NCBI GenBank assembly: GCA_036638975.1
Contig: JAVWJP010000003.1
Coordinates: forward strand, 62,001 to 126,000
From: JAVWJP01 sp036638975
Lineage (GTDB): Bacteria; Bacillota; Clostridia; Oscillospirales; Ruminococcaceae
DNA: 64,000 nt
Direction of reading: 5' to 3'
The position numbers and the translations under genes were made by a program. This document shows, piece by piece, positions 24,411 to 34,185 of the stretch (the first letter of the stretch is position 1; every line of letters begins with the position of its first letter). Under the pieces are notes generated by a model. The model saw nothing but the letters and a program-made list of their open reading frames with translations, did not search any database and was not told where the DNA came from.

Positions 24411-25730
24411 TTATTCTCCGCGCTGTCGCGTTACCATACGAATGGGAGTACCTGTAAGCCCAAAGGTTTCGCGTATTTGGTTTTCTATATACCTCTGGTA
24501 CGAAAAATGGTAAAGCTCACTTTTATTTACAAATGAAACAAACGTAGGCGGACGTGTTGATGCCTGTGTAATATAATAAATTTTAAGCCGCTTGCCCTTG
24601 TCCGTTGGCGGCTGCACACGCGCTGTGGCATATGCAAGCACGTCATTTAGTTTACCTGTAGAAATTCTCATGGAGTTTTGCGCGTTCACAAAGCGTATAA
24701 GCTCAAAAAGCTTTTCAAGCCGCTGCCCCGTTTTTGCCGAGATAAAAAGGAACGGAACATACGACATAAAGCTAAAATCGTTCTCAAGCTTCTTTTGGTA
24801 TTCCTGCATTGTTTTGCCGTCTTTTTCTACAAGGTCCCACTTATTTACAGCTATAATACAGCCCTTGCCCTGCTCGTGCGCATAGCCCGCTATTTTACTG
24901 TCCTGCTCCGTAAAGCCCTCCAGCGCATCTATAAGCAGCACACAAACCTCGCTTCTGTCCACCGCCATATACGCGCGCAGCACAGAATACCGCTCTATAT
25001 TTTCGTCAACACGGCTTTTACGGCGTATACCCGCAGTGTCTATAAACACAAATTTACCGCGCTCATCATTTATAATGGTGTCGGTGGCATCACGAGTTGT
25101 TCCCGCTATGTCAGAAACTATCATGCGTTCTTCGCCCGCTATTTTATTGACGAGAGAGCTTTTGCCTACATTCGGCTTGCCTATTATAGCTACCTTAATG
25201 TATTCCTCGTCGTATTCCTCAGGTCTGTCAAAATCTATATATTTAAAACATTCGTCAAGTAAATCCCCCGTGCCGTGCCCATGTACGGACGAAACTGCAA
25301 CAGGGTCACCTAATCCCAAATTATAAAATTCATAAAAATCGGCAGGCAAATTGCCGGTGGCATCGCATTTATTTACGCACAAAACCACAGGCTTACCGCT
25401 TTTTTGCAGCATTGCGGCAATATCCTGGTCTGTTGCCGTTACGCCTGTCTGCACATCTGTTACCAAAATTATAACATCGGCGCTGTCTATGGCAAGCTGT
25501 GCCTGCCTGCGCATCTGCGACAAAATAATGTCGTTTGTTTTTGGCTCTATACCGCCTGTATCAACCAACATTACCTCTTTGCCAAGCCATTCGCAAGGCG
25601 AATATATACGGTCACGCGTAACACCCGGGGTATCCTCCACAATAGAAAGACGCTGCCCTATAAGCTTGTTAAACAGTGTCGATTTACCAACGTTTGGTCG
25701 TCCCACAACTGCAATTATCGGTTTTGACAT
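24411..25730 (-). CDS. der: Ribosome-assembly GTPase Der (EngA)
   Basis: 439 residues with two tandem GTPase domains and a C-terminal KH-like domain, the hallmark of Der. First domain: GRPNVGKSTLFN (9-20), DTGG, NKCD. Second domain: GKPNVGKSSLVN (about 184-195), DTAG, NKWD. It acts in maturation of the 50S ribosomal subunit. It lies 37 bp after the DUF512 gene, a neighbour pair common in Firmicutes, and upstream of plsY-gpsA. Confidence 0.96.
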   Translation of the reverse strand: MSKPIIAVVGRPNVGKSTLFNKLIGQRLSIVEDTPGVTRDRIYSPCEWLGKEVMLVDTGGIEPKTNDIILSQMRRQAQLAIDSADVIILVTDVQTGVTATDQDIAAMLQKSGKPVVLCVNKCDATGNLPADFYEFYNLGLGDPVAVSSVHGHGTGDLLDECFKYIDFDRPEEYDEEYIKVAIIGKPNVGKSSLVNKIAGEERMIVSDIAGTTRDATDTIINDERGKFVFIDTAGIRRKSRVDENIERYSVLRAYMAVDRSEVCVLLIDALEGFTEQDSKIAGYAHEQGKGCIIAVNKWDLVEKDGKTMQEYQKKLENDFSFMSYVPFLFISAKTGQRLEKLFELIRFVNAQNSMRISTGKLNDVLAYATARVQPPTDKGKRLKIYYITQASTRPPTFVSFVNKSELYHFSYQRYIENQIRETFGLTGTPIRMVTRQRGE

Positions 25731-25767
25731 AAAATCACTCCTCTGTAAAAGCGTTTGCCGCCTTGCT

Positions 25768-27078
25768 TTATTGTTCTACGCCCAAAACAGCATAAAGCAG
25801 CTCGCGCCCGTCGTTATCAACCACCGTCACCTTTACTCCCAGCTCTGCTTGCAGCTGCCTAACGGTGTAATCGTCCAAAAATTTATCCTGCTCGTGCCTA
25901 AGCATTGCCGAGCTTATAAGCAGCTCGTCACCGAGGTCTTTACCCTTTAGCTGTGCTATAAGGTCTGTCGCCGTTATAAGTCCTGCCACTGTTATATTAT
26001 TACCAAAATATACATTTTGTATTACTTCTATACTGCAATTCAAGCCCTCGCATTGTAGCTGCGCCTTTTTAACAAGCCCCTTTATAAATTCGCCCGCTGC
26101 AACACCTGTTGCAATGCTCACCCTGCGCCCCACATATCTTTGCGTTTCTTCCTCTAAAGCTTCGTCAAACTCCTGCCCCAAAAGTGCTAAAAGCCCCACT
26201 CCGTTTTCAAGCTGGTTAAATTCTCCGTAATAATCGGCATTGGGTACTTCCTGCTGCGCCAGTAAAAAAAATTCATCGGCGGGGTAAACAAGCCTGTCAC
26301 CGTGCCTTTTTAATAGTACATCTCCAAGCCTGTTTATTTCTAAAAGCACCTGCGAAGCTTCGTCCCTTGAGTATGTCCGCAAAGCCGTAAGCCCGTCACG
26401 AAAGCGCGTAAGCCCCACAGGGACACAGGCTATACTTTGCACAGCAGGGTAGAGGTCTGCCAAATCGGTAATAGTGCGCCTAAGCTCGCTGCCGTCGTTT
26501 ATACCGGGGCAGAGCACCAACTGCGTGTTTATTTTTATATCGCACTCTGCAAGGCGCTTTAAATACCGCAGAGCCTCCCCCGCTGTGGGGTTTTTCATCA
26601 TCTGCACACGCAAAGCGGGGTTTGTAGTATGGACAGAAATATTAACAGGGCTTATGTGCATCTTTATTATTCGCTCGATATCGTCGTCGCACAAGTTTGT
26701 AAGCGTAATATAGTTGCCGAACAAAAAAGACATACGCGCATCGTCGTCTTTTATATAAAGGCTTTCGCGCATATTTGGCGGCATTTGGTCTATAAAGCAA
26801 AATATGCACTTGTTTTTGCAGGTATGCTGCTTGTCCATAAGGTAGGTTTCAAACTCCAGCCCCAGCTCGTCATACTCGCCTTTTTGCACAAGCACCTCTC
26901 TGCGAACACCGTTTTTGTCCAAAAGCTCCAACAAAAGGCGCTCGTCCACCATGTAAAAGCGGTAATCCAAAACATCTGTGATAGTACTGCCGTTTATAGA
27001 GCAAAGTGTTTCTCCCGCTAAAATATGCGCCCTCTGTGCGGGGGAACGGCGCTCTACACTTAAAATTTTTACAGCCAT
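25768..27078 (-). CDS. DUF512 protein, PDZ plus radical-SAM-like Fe-S oxidoreductase
   Basis: About 436 residues. The N-terminal PDZ-like region (about 1-65) precedes a radical-SAM-type cluster motif CKNKCIFCFIDQMP (about 90), then the DUF512 C-terminal domain. The reaction is not known; conserved proteins of this layout lie next to der in many clostridia. Start set at 27078, where AAAGGAGG lies 8 bp upstream; the longer frame to 27105 has no RBS. Confidence 0.85.
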   Translation of the reverse strand: MAVKILSVERRSPAQRAHILAGETLCSINGSTITDVLDYRFYMVDERLLLELLDKNGVRREVLVQKGEYDELGLEFETYLMDKQHTCKNKCIFCFIDQMPPNMRESLYIKDDDARMSFLFGNYITLTNLCDDDIERIIKMHISPVNISVHTTNPALRVQMMKNPTAGEALRYLKRLAECDIKINTQLVLCPGINDGSELRRTITDLADLYPAVQSIACVPVGLTRFRDGLTALRTYSRDEASQVLLEINRLGDVLLKRHGDRLVYPADEFFLLAQQEVPNADYYGEFNQLENGVGLLALLGQEFDEALEEETQRYVGRRVSIATGVAAGEFIKGLVKKAQLQCEGLNCSIEVIQNVYFGNNITVAGLITATDLIAQLKGKDLGDELLISSAMLRHEQDKFLDDYTVRQLQAELGVKVTVVDNDGRELLYAVLGVEQ

Positions 27079-27160
27079 CGCGCCGCCTCCTTTATAAAAA
27101 CCCACAAATAGAAAAATAGAGAAGGATATAGCAATCCTCCTCTACCCTGTTAAGAAGCTA

Positions 27161-27343
27161 CTACGCCTCTACCTTGATAACCTCTTTGCCTTTGTAAAAA
27201 CCGCAGTTTCCGCAAACTCTGTGAGGCATTTTAAGCTCTCCGCACTGTGTGCATTTAGAAAAAGCCGGTTCGTCAAGCTTCCATACGCTTGAACGTCTTT
27301 TATCTCTTCTTGCTTTTGAAACTTTTCTCTTTGGTACTGCCAT
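27161..27343 (-). CDS. rpmF: 50S ribosomal protein L32
   Basis: 60 residues beginning MAVPKRKVSKARRDKRRSS, the universal L32 N-terminus, with a zinc ribbon CTQCG...CGNCG at about 32-49. Start set at 27343, with AAGGAG about 9 bp upstream. It follows the DUF177 gene by 30 bp, the standard yceD-rpmF pair. Confidence 0.97.
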   Translation of the reverse strand: MAVPKRKVSKARRDKRRSSVWKLDEPAFSKCTQCGELKMPHRVCGNCGFYKGKEVIKVEA

Positions 27344-27373
27344 GGTAAGCAACTCCTTATATATTTTATAGTT

Positions 27374-27868
27374 TTAATTTTCTAAAAATTTACTTAGTAT
27401 CTCAAGGCGCGGGTCTATACGCTTTTGGGTGCAGGTGCAGGACTCCTCGTTAAGGTTTACCCCGCATATGGGGCACAAGCCCTTACAAGACTCTTTGCAA
27501 AGCACCTTACTTGGTAGCTCAAGTATAACATCAGATAACGCCAGTTCATCTAAATCGAGTTTAAGGCTCGGCACAACAATAAAGTCATCATTGCTGTCGT
27601 CATTAACTTGTTTTACCAATATGTGTTCAAACTTAAACAAAAGCGGAGTATCAACCTCGGCAAGGCATCTGTCACATTCTGTTTGCATACGTAGCTCGGC
27701 GGTGTAGCTTAGGGTTACCACACCCGCACGGTTTTGCAGCTTGCCTTTTAAATGCGCCGGTTGTTTAAAAAGAGTTTTTTCACCCAGCTTTGCCTCTGAA
27801 ACATCGAGTACTTGGTCTATTGCTAAGCTTTCTCCGGTTATTTCAAAAAGCTGCTTTAAGTCAATCAT
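27374..27868 (-). CDS. DUF177 / YceD family protein
   Basis: 164 residues. Typical DUF177 C-terminus with CKGLCPICGVNLNEESCTC (four cysteines, probable metal site) and the internal CDRCL motif (about 75). Linked to rpmF and to 23S rRNA processing in other bacteria. It begins the rpmF unit; upstream 27869-28045 holds no gene. Confidence 0.9.
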   Translation of the reverse strand: MIDLKQLFEITGESLAIDQVLDVSEAKLGEKTLFKQPAHLKGKLQNRAGVVTLSYTAELRMQTECDRCLAEVDTPLLFKFEHILVKQVNDDSNDDFIVVPSLKLDLDELALSDVILELPSKVLCKESCKGLCPICGVNLNEESCTCTQKRIDPRLEILSKFLEN

Positions 27869-28045
27869 CTGTAAGACACCTCAAATTTAGCGCCACGCAA
27901 AATATTATACTTGCATATAGCGGCTTTGTCAATAGCATTAACGGTTTTTTGTCATATCATTCATTAAACAGGCAGTTTTTGCAGCAATATTATATTAAAA
28001 TGACTATGTTTAACCGTACATATTACTATAACACAAATTTACCTT

Positions 28046-28939
28046 TTACACAAGCGACCTTATAAGCTCCTCTTTTTCGCCGTAAAGCAAGTCTATAACC
28101 GGTATCTCTATTAAGGTATATGCGCCCGGTGCCTGCTTTTTGCCCGCCCGCGCCGCCGCCACCATTACCTGTGCCGTAAGCGACGGGTTATTTATCTTCA
28201 TGCGAAACTCAAAAAGCTGGTTTTGGGTGATGCCCGACACGCCCTTGCGCACCATTTCTACACCATGTCCCATGTCCAAAAGCGCATCGACATCTTTTAC
28301 AGCCATAACATGGGTTTCATCGTGTGCAAAATATGCGTCAGCCTTTATTTTTGCGCTTACTTCCTCAAGCGTATGCCCACCTAAAAGCTCTACATAAACC
28401 ATGCGGCGGTGTATGCCCGTTCCCAGCGGTATAGTCATGGAAAGCGCCTTTTTAACGCCCTCTACAGCCTTTACCGCAACTGTATGCCCCATGCTCATGC
28501 CCGGGCCGAAGTTTGTGTAGGTTATGCCCTTAGGTGCTGCCGCCTGCATAAGCGCTCGCACGATAGAATCGGAGCCGGGGTCCCACCCCGCCGAATGCAC
28601 AGAAACCGCCCCGTGCGCCTTTGCGACAGGCTCAAGCTCCGCTTTAAGCTCCCATATTCCGGTGTGAATATCATAGCTGTCAACCGTGTTTATGCCAAGC
28701 TCTAAGCAACGCCGCGCCATTTTTGGCACTTCGCGGGTGGGGGTGCACAAAACTGCGACATCGGGGCACTGCGGCAATGCCGAAATATCTTCTGCAAGCG
28801 GAATACCCGCAAGCTCCGGCGGAGGGTTTTGTGTGCTTCGGCGTACAACGCCCGCAAGCTCGCAGTCCGGTGCGGCAAAAACTGCTTCTAAAACCGCTTT
28901 TCCAATATTGCCATAACCGATTATCGCTATTTTTATCAT
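28046..28939 (-). CDS. ddh: meso-Diaminopimelate D-dehydrogenase
   Basis: 297 residues. Forms meso-diaminopimelate from tetrahydrodipicolinate in one NADPH-dependent step, bypassing the acyl branches. Rossmann start IAIIGYGNIGKAV (about 4-16). Substrate-site blocks SAGWDPGSDSIVRAL (about 118-132) and NFGPGMSMGHTVAVKA are diagnostic for Ddh. Start set at 28939, with AAAGGAG 8 bp upstream. It follows the AEC permease gene by 74 bp and may belong to the T-box-led transcript, or have its own promoter. Confidence 0.95.
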   Translation of the reverse strand: MIKIAIIGYGNIGKAVLEAVFAAPDCELAGVVRRSTQNPPPELAGIPLAEDISALPQCPDVAVLCTPTREVPKMARRCLELGINTVDSYDIHTGIWELKAELEPVAKAHGAVSVHSAGWDPGSDSIVRALMQAAAPKGITYTNFGPGMSMGHTVAVKAVEGVKKALSMTIPLGTGIHRRMVYVELLGGHTLEEVSAKIKADAYFAHDETHVMAVKDVDALLDMGHGVEMVRKGVSGITQNQLFEFRMKINNPSLTAQVMVAAARAGKKQAPGAYTLIEIPVIDLLYGEKEELIRSLV

Positions 28940-29013
28940 AAACATTTCTCCTTTATATCGCAAAATTTTATTTTTTAATTGCGCATATGCGTAGCAAAGC
29001 ATTAGCTGTTTTA

Positions 29014-29952
29014 TTATACGGCGCTATAAACAGACAACCCCAAAAACGCCATAAGCGTAACCAATGTATAAACCGAAAGCATCGCCGAAATATAACGCCC
29101 CTCACCCAGCTTATCCGCCAAAATGGGCATTACATATGAAGTAGGCATTGCAAAAAACAGGCAAAGCGCCATCATAATATTTTTGTCGAATGGCAGTATG
29201 GCAAAAACCAGCAGCGAGGCCGCCGCCAAAAGCACACCCATAAGAGCCGCCCTAAGCCCCACGCTTAAAAGCACAGGCTTTATAAGGTCTTTTTCAAAAG
29301 AAAGCTCATATCCCAAGGCAAGCATCATAAGTGCGCCTGTAGGGGCTGTAATAAAGCTAAGCGTACTGTTTACCACCCCGCCTAGCGGAGAGGCGGCAAC
29401 AGCGGGGCCTATGCCGCTTATACCTATTATAATAGCACAGAATATTGTAATCATAATTTTATTACTGCAAAAGCTGCGCAAAATAGCCTTGCCTGAGATT
29501 TTCTCGCCCGCCGTCCTTGCAACCATGAGTGTAAGCACCGTAAACAAAAATATTCCGTGTCCTACGTCCATGGTTACAAAAAAGTGCAAGTTCTCGCTGC
29601 CCGCCAGCAGGATATAAAGCGGGTAGCCCAGCATACCCGCCTCGGCGCTTGTAAGCACAAAGGGCAAGGCGCGGTACTTAAAGCCAAGCAGCTTTTGCAG
29701 GGCAAAGCCAGCTGCCAAAGCCAAGCTCATCGCGGTAAAGCTTACTGCGGCAAGCAGCAGCATATCGGGCGTATAGTTTATTTTATAAAGAGCGTTAAAC
29801 AAAACCGCGGGCAAAAATACATCAAACACCAACGATTTTATACCGCCTATTCCCTCAGGCTTTACAAGCCCTGCCTTGCGGCACAAAGCACCAAGAGCAA
29901 TGGCAAAAAACACGGGAAAGGCTGTTTCCATAAGCTTTATAAAAATGTTCAT
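29014..29952 (-). CDS. AEC-family permease, probably amino-acid related
   Basis: 312 residues with about 10 membrane helices, AEC (auxin efflux carrier) family: MNIFIKLMETAFPVFFAIAL at the N-terminus and a broken-helix region around ITAPTGALMMLALGYELSF. It overlaps the thrS stop by 4 bp (ATGA) and so is translationally coupled to thrS, putting it behind the threonine-type T-box. From this I infer transport of threonine or a related amino acid; malate and other substrates are also known for this family. Confidence 0.82.
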   Translation of the reverse strand: MNIFIKLMETAFPVFFAIALGALCRKAGLVKPEGIGGIKSLVFDVFLPAVLFNALYKINYTPDMLLLAAVSFTAMSLALAAGFALQKLLGFKYRALPFVLTSAEAGMLGYPLYILLAGSENLHFFVTMDVGHGIFLFTVLTLMVARTAGEKISGKAILRSFCSNKIMITIFCAIIIGISGIGPAVAASPLGGVVNSTLSFITAPTGALMMLALGYELSFEKDLIKPVLLSVGLRAALMGVLLAAASLLVFAILPFDKNIMMALCLFFAMPTSYVMPILADKLGEGRYISAMLSVYTLVTLMAFLGLSVYSAV

Positions 29953-31889
29953 GCAAGTGTTTTTTCGTCGTTTTCTTTTTTGGCAAGCGACACAAACTCA
30001 TCTATACTCATTGTGCCCTTGTCGCCTGCGCTGCGGCTGCGCACCGCCACCGACAGTGCTTCAACCTCTTTGTCGCCTATGACAAGCATATAGGGTATTT
30101 TTTCCATCTGCGCTTCGCGTATCTTATAGCCTATTTTTTCGCGGCGCTCATCTATGGTGCAGCGTATACCCGCCTTTTTAAGCTTTTCCAAAACTCCGTT
30201 TGCATACTCGCTTTGCGCATCGCCTATAGGCAGCACGCGCACTTGCTCCGGCGAGAGCCACATTGGCAGCGCCCCTGCGTATTTCTCTAAAAGCAAGGCT
30301 ATTGTACGCTCGTAGCAGCCAAGCGAGGTGCGGTGGATAATATACGGGTACTGCTTTGTTCCGTCCTGTGCCACATATGTCATATCAAACTGGCGTGCGA
30401 GCATAAGGTCTATCTGCACAGTACAAAGAGTATCCTCCTTGCCGTGGACATTTTTCATCTGCACGTCAAGCTTTGGCCCGTAAAAAGCAGCCTCGCCAAT
30501 CTCCTCGATATATTTCATGTTCATATCGTCAAGTATATTGCGCATAAGCCCCTCTGCTTCGTTCCACATATCGGCTGTGCCTATATACTTTTCTGTATCA
30601 TTTGGGTCCCATTTTGAAAAACGGTAGCTTATGTCGTTTATAAGACCTATATCCGTCATAATCTCTTGTATAAGGCGCACACAGTTCTTAAACTCCTGCT
30701 CAAGCTGGTCCGGACGAAGTATCAAATGTCCCTCCGAAATAGTAAACTGGCGCACGCGTATAAGCCCGTGCATTTCGCCCGATGCCTCGTTGCGGAACAG
30801 CGTTGAGGTTTCGCCGTAGCGCATTGGCAAGTCGCGGTAAGAATGCATTTCGCTTAAATAAACATTGTACTGGAAGGGGCAGGTCATGGGGCGCAGAGCA
30901 TAAACCTCTTTGTCTTTTTCCTCATCGCCCAAAACAAACATACCGTCCTTGTAATGGTCCCAGTGCCCCGATATTTTATACAAATCGCTCTTTGCCATAA
31001 GCGGAGTGCGCGTCATAACATAGCCGTATTCGTTTTCTTCCTTATCCTGCACATAGCGGTTGAGTATTTGAAAAAGCTTTGCTCCCTTTGGCATCAAAAG
31101 CGGAAGCCCCTGTCCTATGACATCTGCTGTGCAAAAATAGTGCAGCTCTCGCCCTATCTTGTTATGGTCACGTTTTTTGGCTTCTTCTACGGCTTCAAGG
31201 TACGCATCAAGCTCTGATGCCTTTGGAAATGCTGTTCCGTAAATACGGCACAGGTTGTCGCGGGTGCTGTCACCGCGCCAGTACGCACCTGTTGTAGAGG
31301 TCAATTTAAACGCCTTAATGCGAGAAACATCGGGCAGATGCGGTCCTGCACAAAGGTCGGTAAAATCGCCCTGTTTAAAGAAGCTTATTTTTTCGCCCTT
31401 GCCCGCGTGTTCGTTTATAAGCTCGGTTTTAAATTTATTATTTTTCATAAGCTCTAAAGCCTCGGCGGGCTCAAGCTCAAAGCGGGTAAGCTCTGCGCCC
31501 TCTTTTACAATGCGCTTCATCTCAGCCTCTATTTTTACAAGGTCTTCGGCTGTAAATGGCTTTTCTACGGCAAAATCGTAAAAAAAGCCGCCGTCAACAG
31601 CAGGCCCGATAGTGCACTGCGCCGCAGGGAACAGGTTTTGCACAGCCTGTGCCATAAGGTGCGAGGCGGTGTGCCAAAACGCACGTTTGCCCTCGTCGTC
31701 GTCAAAGGTTAATATGGCAAGCTCGCAGTCCTCTGTTATAGATGTGCGCAGGTCTACAAGTTTATTGCCTATTTTGGCGGCGCAGGCGGCTTTATAAAGC
31801 CCCGCTCCCAAATCCTTTGCAACCTCTGCGGCGGTAACCCCCGCCTCATATTCTTTTACAGTTCCGCCCTTTAGTGTTATTTTTATCAT
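29949..31889 (-). CDS. thrS: Threonyl-tRNA synthetase
   Basis: 646 residues, full length: TGS domain (1-60), editing domain with HTASHLMAQAV (about 72-82) and the class II catalytic core, with motif 2 MRYGETSTLFRNEASGEMHG and motif 3 IIHRTSLGCYERTIALLLE, then the anticodon-binding domain with VLPIGDAQSEYA. Charges tRNA-Thr. Expression is set by the T-box leader at 31993-32220, and it heads a coupled unit with an AEC permease and perhaps ddh. Confidence 0.98.
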   Translation of the reverse strand: MIKITLKGGTVKEYEAGVTAAEVAKDLGAGLYKAACAAKIGNKLVDLRTSITEDCELAILTFDDDEGKRAFWHTASHLMAQAVQNLFPAAQCTIGPAVDGGFFYDFAVEKPFTAEDLVKIEAEMKRIVKEGAELTRFELEPAEALELMKNNKFKTELINEHAGKGEKISFFKQGDFTDLCAGPHLPDVSRIKAFKLTSTTGAYWRGDSTRDNLCRIYGTAFPKASELDAYLEAVEEAKKRDHNKIGRELHYFCTADVIGQGLPLLMPKGAKLFQILNRYVQDKEENEYGYVMTRTPLMAKSDLYKISGHWDHYKDGMFVLGDEEKDKEVYALRPMTCPFQYNVYLSEMHSYRDLPMRYGETSTLFRNEASGEMHGLIRVRQFTISEGHLILRPDQLEQEFKNCVRLIQEIMTDIGLINDISYRFSKWDPNDTEKYIGTADMWNEAEGLMRNILDDMNMKYIEEIGEAAFYGPKLDVQMKNVHGKEDTLCTVQIDLMLARQFDMTYVAQDGTKQYPYIIHRTSLGCYERTIALLLEKYAGALPMWLSPEQVRVLPIGDAQSEYANGVLEKLKKAGIRCTIDERREKIGYKIREAQMEKIPYMLVIGDKEVEALSVAVRSRSAGDKGTMSIDEFVSLAKKENDEKTLA

Positions 31890-31992
31890 ACCAGCATATC
31901 CTTTCGGTTATTATTTTTAAGCAAATCTTTAAAATAAACGGTTTTTGTAGCCTTATACCTTTTTGCTTTTGCAAAATGAGATTCTGTAATTA

Positions 31993-32220
31993 AAAAAAGC
32001 CCCACCCCTACATAATATATAGGGGTGAAGCAATTGCTCCACGGTTCCACCCAAATTGCACAAGCCTTTTAAAAAGCCGTGCCACTTTGCTTTGTGCTTT
32101 AACGGGCACTCCCGGCGGGTATTGACCGCACTTAAAGGTGGTAACAAAACGGTTCTACGGTAGCGGCTCTTTCAGCAAGCGTCCGCCTCTCTGTACCGGC
32201 AACATATCGTTTGTCTTCCC
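31993..32220 (-). promoter_or_regulatory. T-box leader of thrS
   Basis: Read on the minus strand: an AGAGAG box of stem I, a GCTGAAAGAGC element, a candidate specifier ACC (Thr) in GTTACCACC (32137-32144), the T-box core GGGTGGAACCGTGGAGC (32036-32052), and a terminator stem CACCCCTA/TAGGGGTG (32003-32027) followed by a T-run. Uncharged tRNA-Thr should prevent termination. The leader is flanked by the thrS promoter at 32252-32280. The specifier position is by inspection, not modelled. Confidence 0.85.
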
Positions 32221-32251
32221 TGTCAATGTGTTGTTATTTTAAATTATTTCT

Positions 32252-32280
32252 ATGTTACCACTGAAAAAACAAATTGTCAA
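32252..32280 (-). promoter_or_regulatory. Promoter of thrS
   Basis: Minus strand: -35 TTGACA (32275-32280), 17-bp spacer, -10 TAACAT (32252-32257), just upstream of the T-box. Confidence 0.7.
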
Positions 32281-32312
32281 TCACAAAAAAAGCTACAAAT
32301 GTTACAAATTTC

Positions 32313-32341
32313 TTGACAGAATGCGTTTAGCGATATAAAAT
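32313..32341 (+). promoter_or_regulatory. Promoter of rny
   Basis: -35 TTGACA (32313-32318), 17-bp spacer, -10 TAAAAT (32336-32341). It implies a leader of about 260 nt before rny, with a small hairpin AGCGA/TCGCT near 32373-32388 and the palindrome at 32456-32473. Confidence 0.7.
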
Positions 32342-32455
32342 AGAAATAGTGTGCAAGCACGTTGCATTTTTTAGCGATTTTTGTCGCTTTTAGGATAAGA
32401 TTCTTAAAGCTTTATGCAAAACACCCATTTTTAATACGATATGGGATTTTTGTCT

Positions 32456-32473
32456 AATATTCTATAGAATATT
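32456..32473. repeat. 18-bp perfect palindrome in the rny leader
   Basis: AATATTCTA/TAGAATATT, 135 bp before the rny start codon and well below the promoter. It is either an operator that would act as a roadblock or an RNA hairpin in the leader; role unknown. Confidence 0.45.
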
Positions 32474-32607
32474 GTTCGCCTAAATGCCGCCTGTTTTTAT
32501 ACGGACGGCACATATTTTTTTGCAGAACTATGTGCACGTTCATTACACTACATTAGTATTTATCAAAAATTAAGAGAAATTCACAAAAGGAGGTTTACAC
32601 GCAAATT

Positions 32608-34170
32608 ATGGGAACAGTATCAGTTTTAGTTTACATTATCACGGCCGCAATAACGCTTGTTGTCGGCATTGTGGTTGCATTCCCGCTGGGAATAGCTTAC
32701 CGCCGTAAAGTGGCGGAGGCAGAGCTTGGCTCCGCAGAAGAAGAAGCAAAGAAAATGCTGAGCGATGCCATAAAAACAGCCGAATCAAAGAAAAAAGAAG
32801 CATTGGTGGAAGCAAAAGATGACATTTACAAAATGCGGCAGGAAGCCGAGCGCGACGTAAAAGAGCGCCGCAGCGAGGTTCAGCGGCAAGAGCGCCGTTT
32901 AGTGCAAAAAGAAGAAAGCCTTGACAGAAAGCTTGAAAATCAAGAGAAAAAAGAAGAGCTTTTACAAATCAGGGTAAAAGATGTCGATGAAAAGCTTGCA
33001 GAAGCAGAAGAAATCAAAAAGCGTCAGTTTGAAATGCTTGAGAGAATATCGGGTCTTACCACAGAACAGGCCAAAGAGCATTTACTTTCAAACCTTGAAA
33101 ACGAGCTTGTTCACGAAAAGGCCCTTAAAGTTTCGCAGTACGAAACAATGCTTAAAGATGAATCTGATGCAAAAGCGAGAGAAATTATCACTACAGCAAT
33201 ACAGCGCTGCGCCTCAGACCATGTTTCGGAGGCTACAGTTTCTGTTGTGCCGCTGCCAAATGACGAGATGAAGGGCAGAATTATCGGGCGCGAGGGGCGC
33301 AACATTCGCACACTTGAAACCGCCACGGGCGTAGACCTTATAATAGACGACACGCCGGAGGCTATAACGCTTTCGTCCTACGACCCTGTTCGCCGCGAGG
33401 TGGCGCGCATAGCGCTTGAGCGACTGATTCAAGACGGACGCATTCACCCCGCCAGAATTGAAGAAATGGTAGAAAAAGCACAGCGCGAGGTAGAGCTTAA
33501 AATTAAGCAGGACGGCGAACGCGCTATTTTAGAAACAGGAGTACACGCGATGAACCCCGAGCTTGTAAAGCTTTTGGGGCGTATGCGTTACCGCACAAGC
33601 TACGGGCAGAATGTGCTTGACCACTCTATAGAGGTTTCGCACTTAGCGGGCATGATGGCGGCAGAGCTTGGAGCCGATGTTATGATGGCGAAGCGCGCAG
33701 GTCTTATACATGATATAGGCAAAGCGCTGACCCACGAGATTGAAGGCTCACACGTTGATATCGGTGTTGATATTGCAAAGAAATATAAAGAAAACGCCAC
33801 AGTCATAAACGCAATACAGGCGCACCATGGTGACGTAGAGCCCACCAGTATTGTTGCTTGCCTTGTACAGGCGGCAGATGCAATATCGGCGGCAAGACCG
33901 GGCGCAAGGCGCGAAAACCTTGAGAATTACATTAAAAGACTCGAAAAACTCGAGGAAATTGCAAATTCCTTTGAGGGTGTCGAAAAATGCTTTGCAATAC
34001 AGGCGGGACGCGAAATACGCATAATAGTTAAGCCGGACATTATCTCCGACGACAGTATTACACTTGTTGCGCGAGAAATTGTTAAAAAGATTGAAGCAGA
34101 GCTTGAATACCCGGGACAAATAAAAGTACACGTTGTGCGCGAAAGCCGCGCGATAGACTACGCAAAATAA
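32608..34170 (+). CDS. rny: Ribonuclease Y
   Basis: 520 residues: N-terminal membrane helix (about 5-27), long charged coiled coil (35-190), KH domain with MKGRIIGREGRNIRTLE (about 212-228) and HD domain with AKRAGLIHDIGKALTHE (metal His-Asp about 362). Endonuclease that starts mRNA decay from the membrane. The AAAGGAGG ribosome site is 14 bp from ATG, longer than usual. The transcript ends at 34186-34217. Confidence 0.97.
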   Translation: MGTVSVLVYIITAAITLVVGIVVAFPLGIAYRRKVAEAELGSAEEEAKKMLSDAIKTAESKKKEALVEAKDDIYKMRQEAERDVKERRSEVQRQERRLVQKEESLDRKLENQEKKEELLQIRVKDVDEKLAEAEEIKKRQFEMLERISGLTTEQAKEHLLSNLENELVHEKALKVSQYETMLKDESDAKAREIITTAIQRCASDHVSEATVSVVPLPNDEMKGRIIGREGRNIRTLETATGVDLIIDDTPEAITLSSYDPVRREVARIALERLIQDGRIHPARIEEMVEKAQREVELKIKQDGERAILETGVHAMNPELVKLLGRMRYRTSYGQNVLDHSIEVSHLAGMMAAELGADVMMAKRAGLIHDIGKALTHEIEGSHVDIGVDIAKKYKENATVINAIQAHHGDVEPTSIVACLVQAADAISAARPGARRENLENYIKRLEKLEEIANSFEGVEKCFAIQAGREIRIIVKPDIISDDSITLVAREIVKKIEAELEYPGQIKVHVVRESRAIDYAK

Positions 34171-34185
34171 GCTATGTAATAAAAA

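Noticed and set aside
31953..32147. 64-codon minus-strand frame before thrS
   Set aside because: Lies inside the T-box leader and terminator; its apparent coding is RNA structure.
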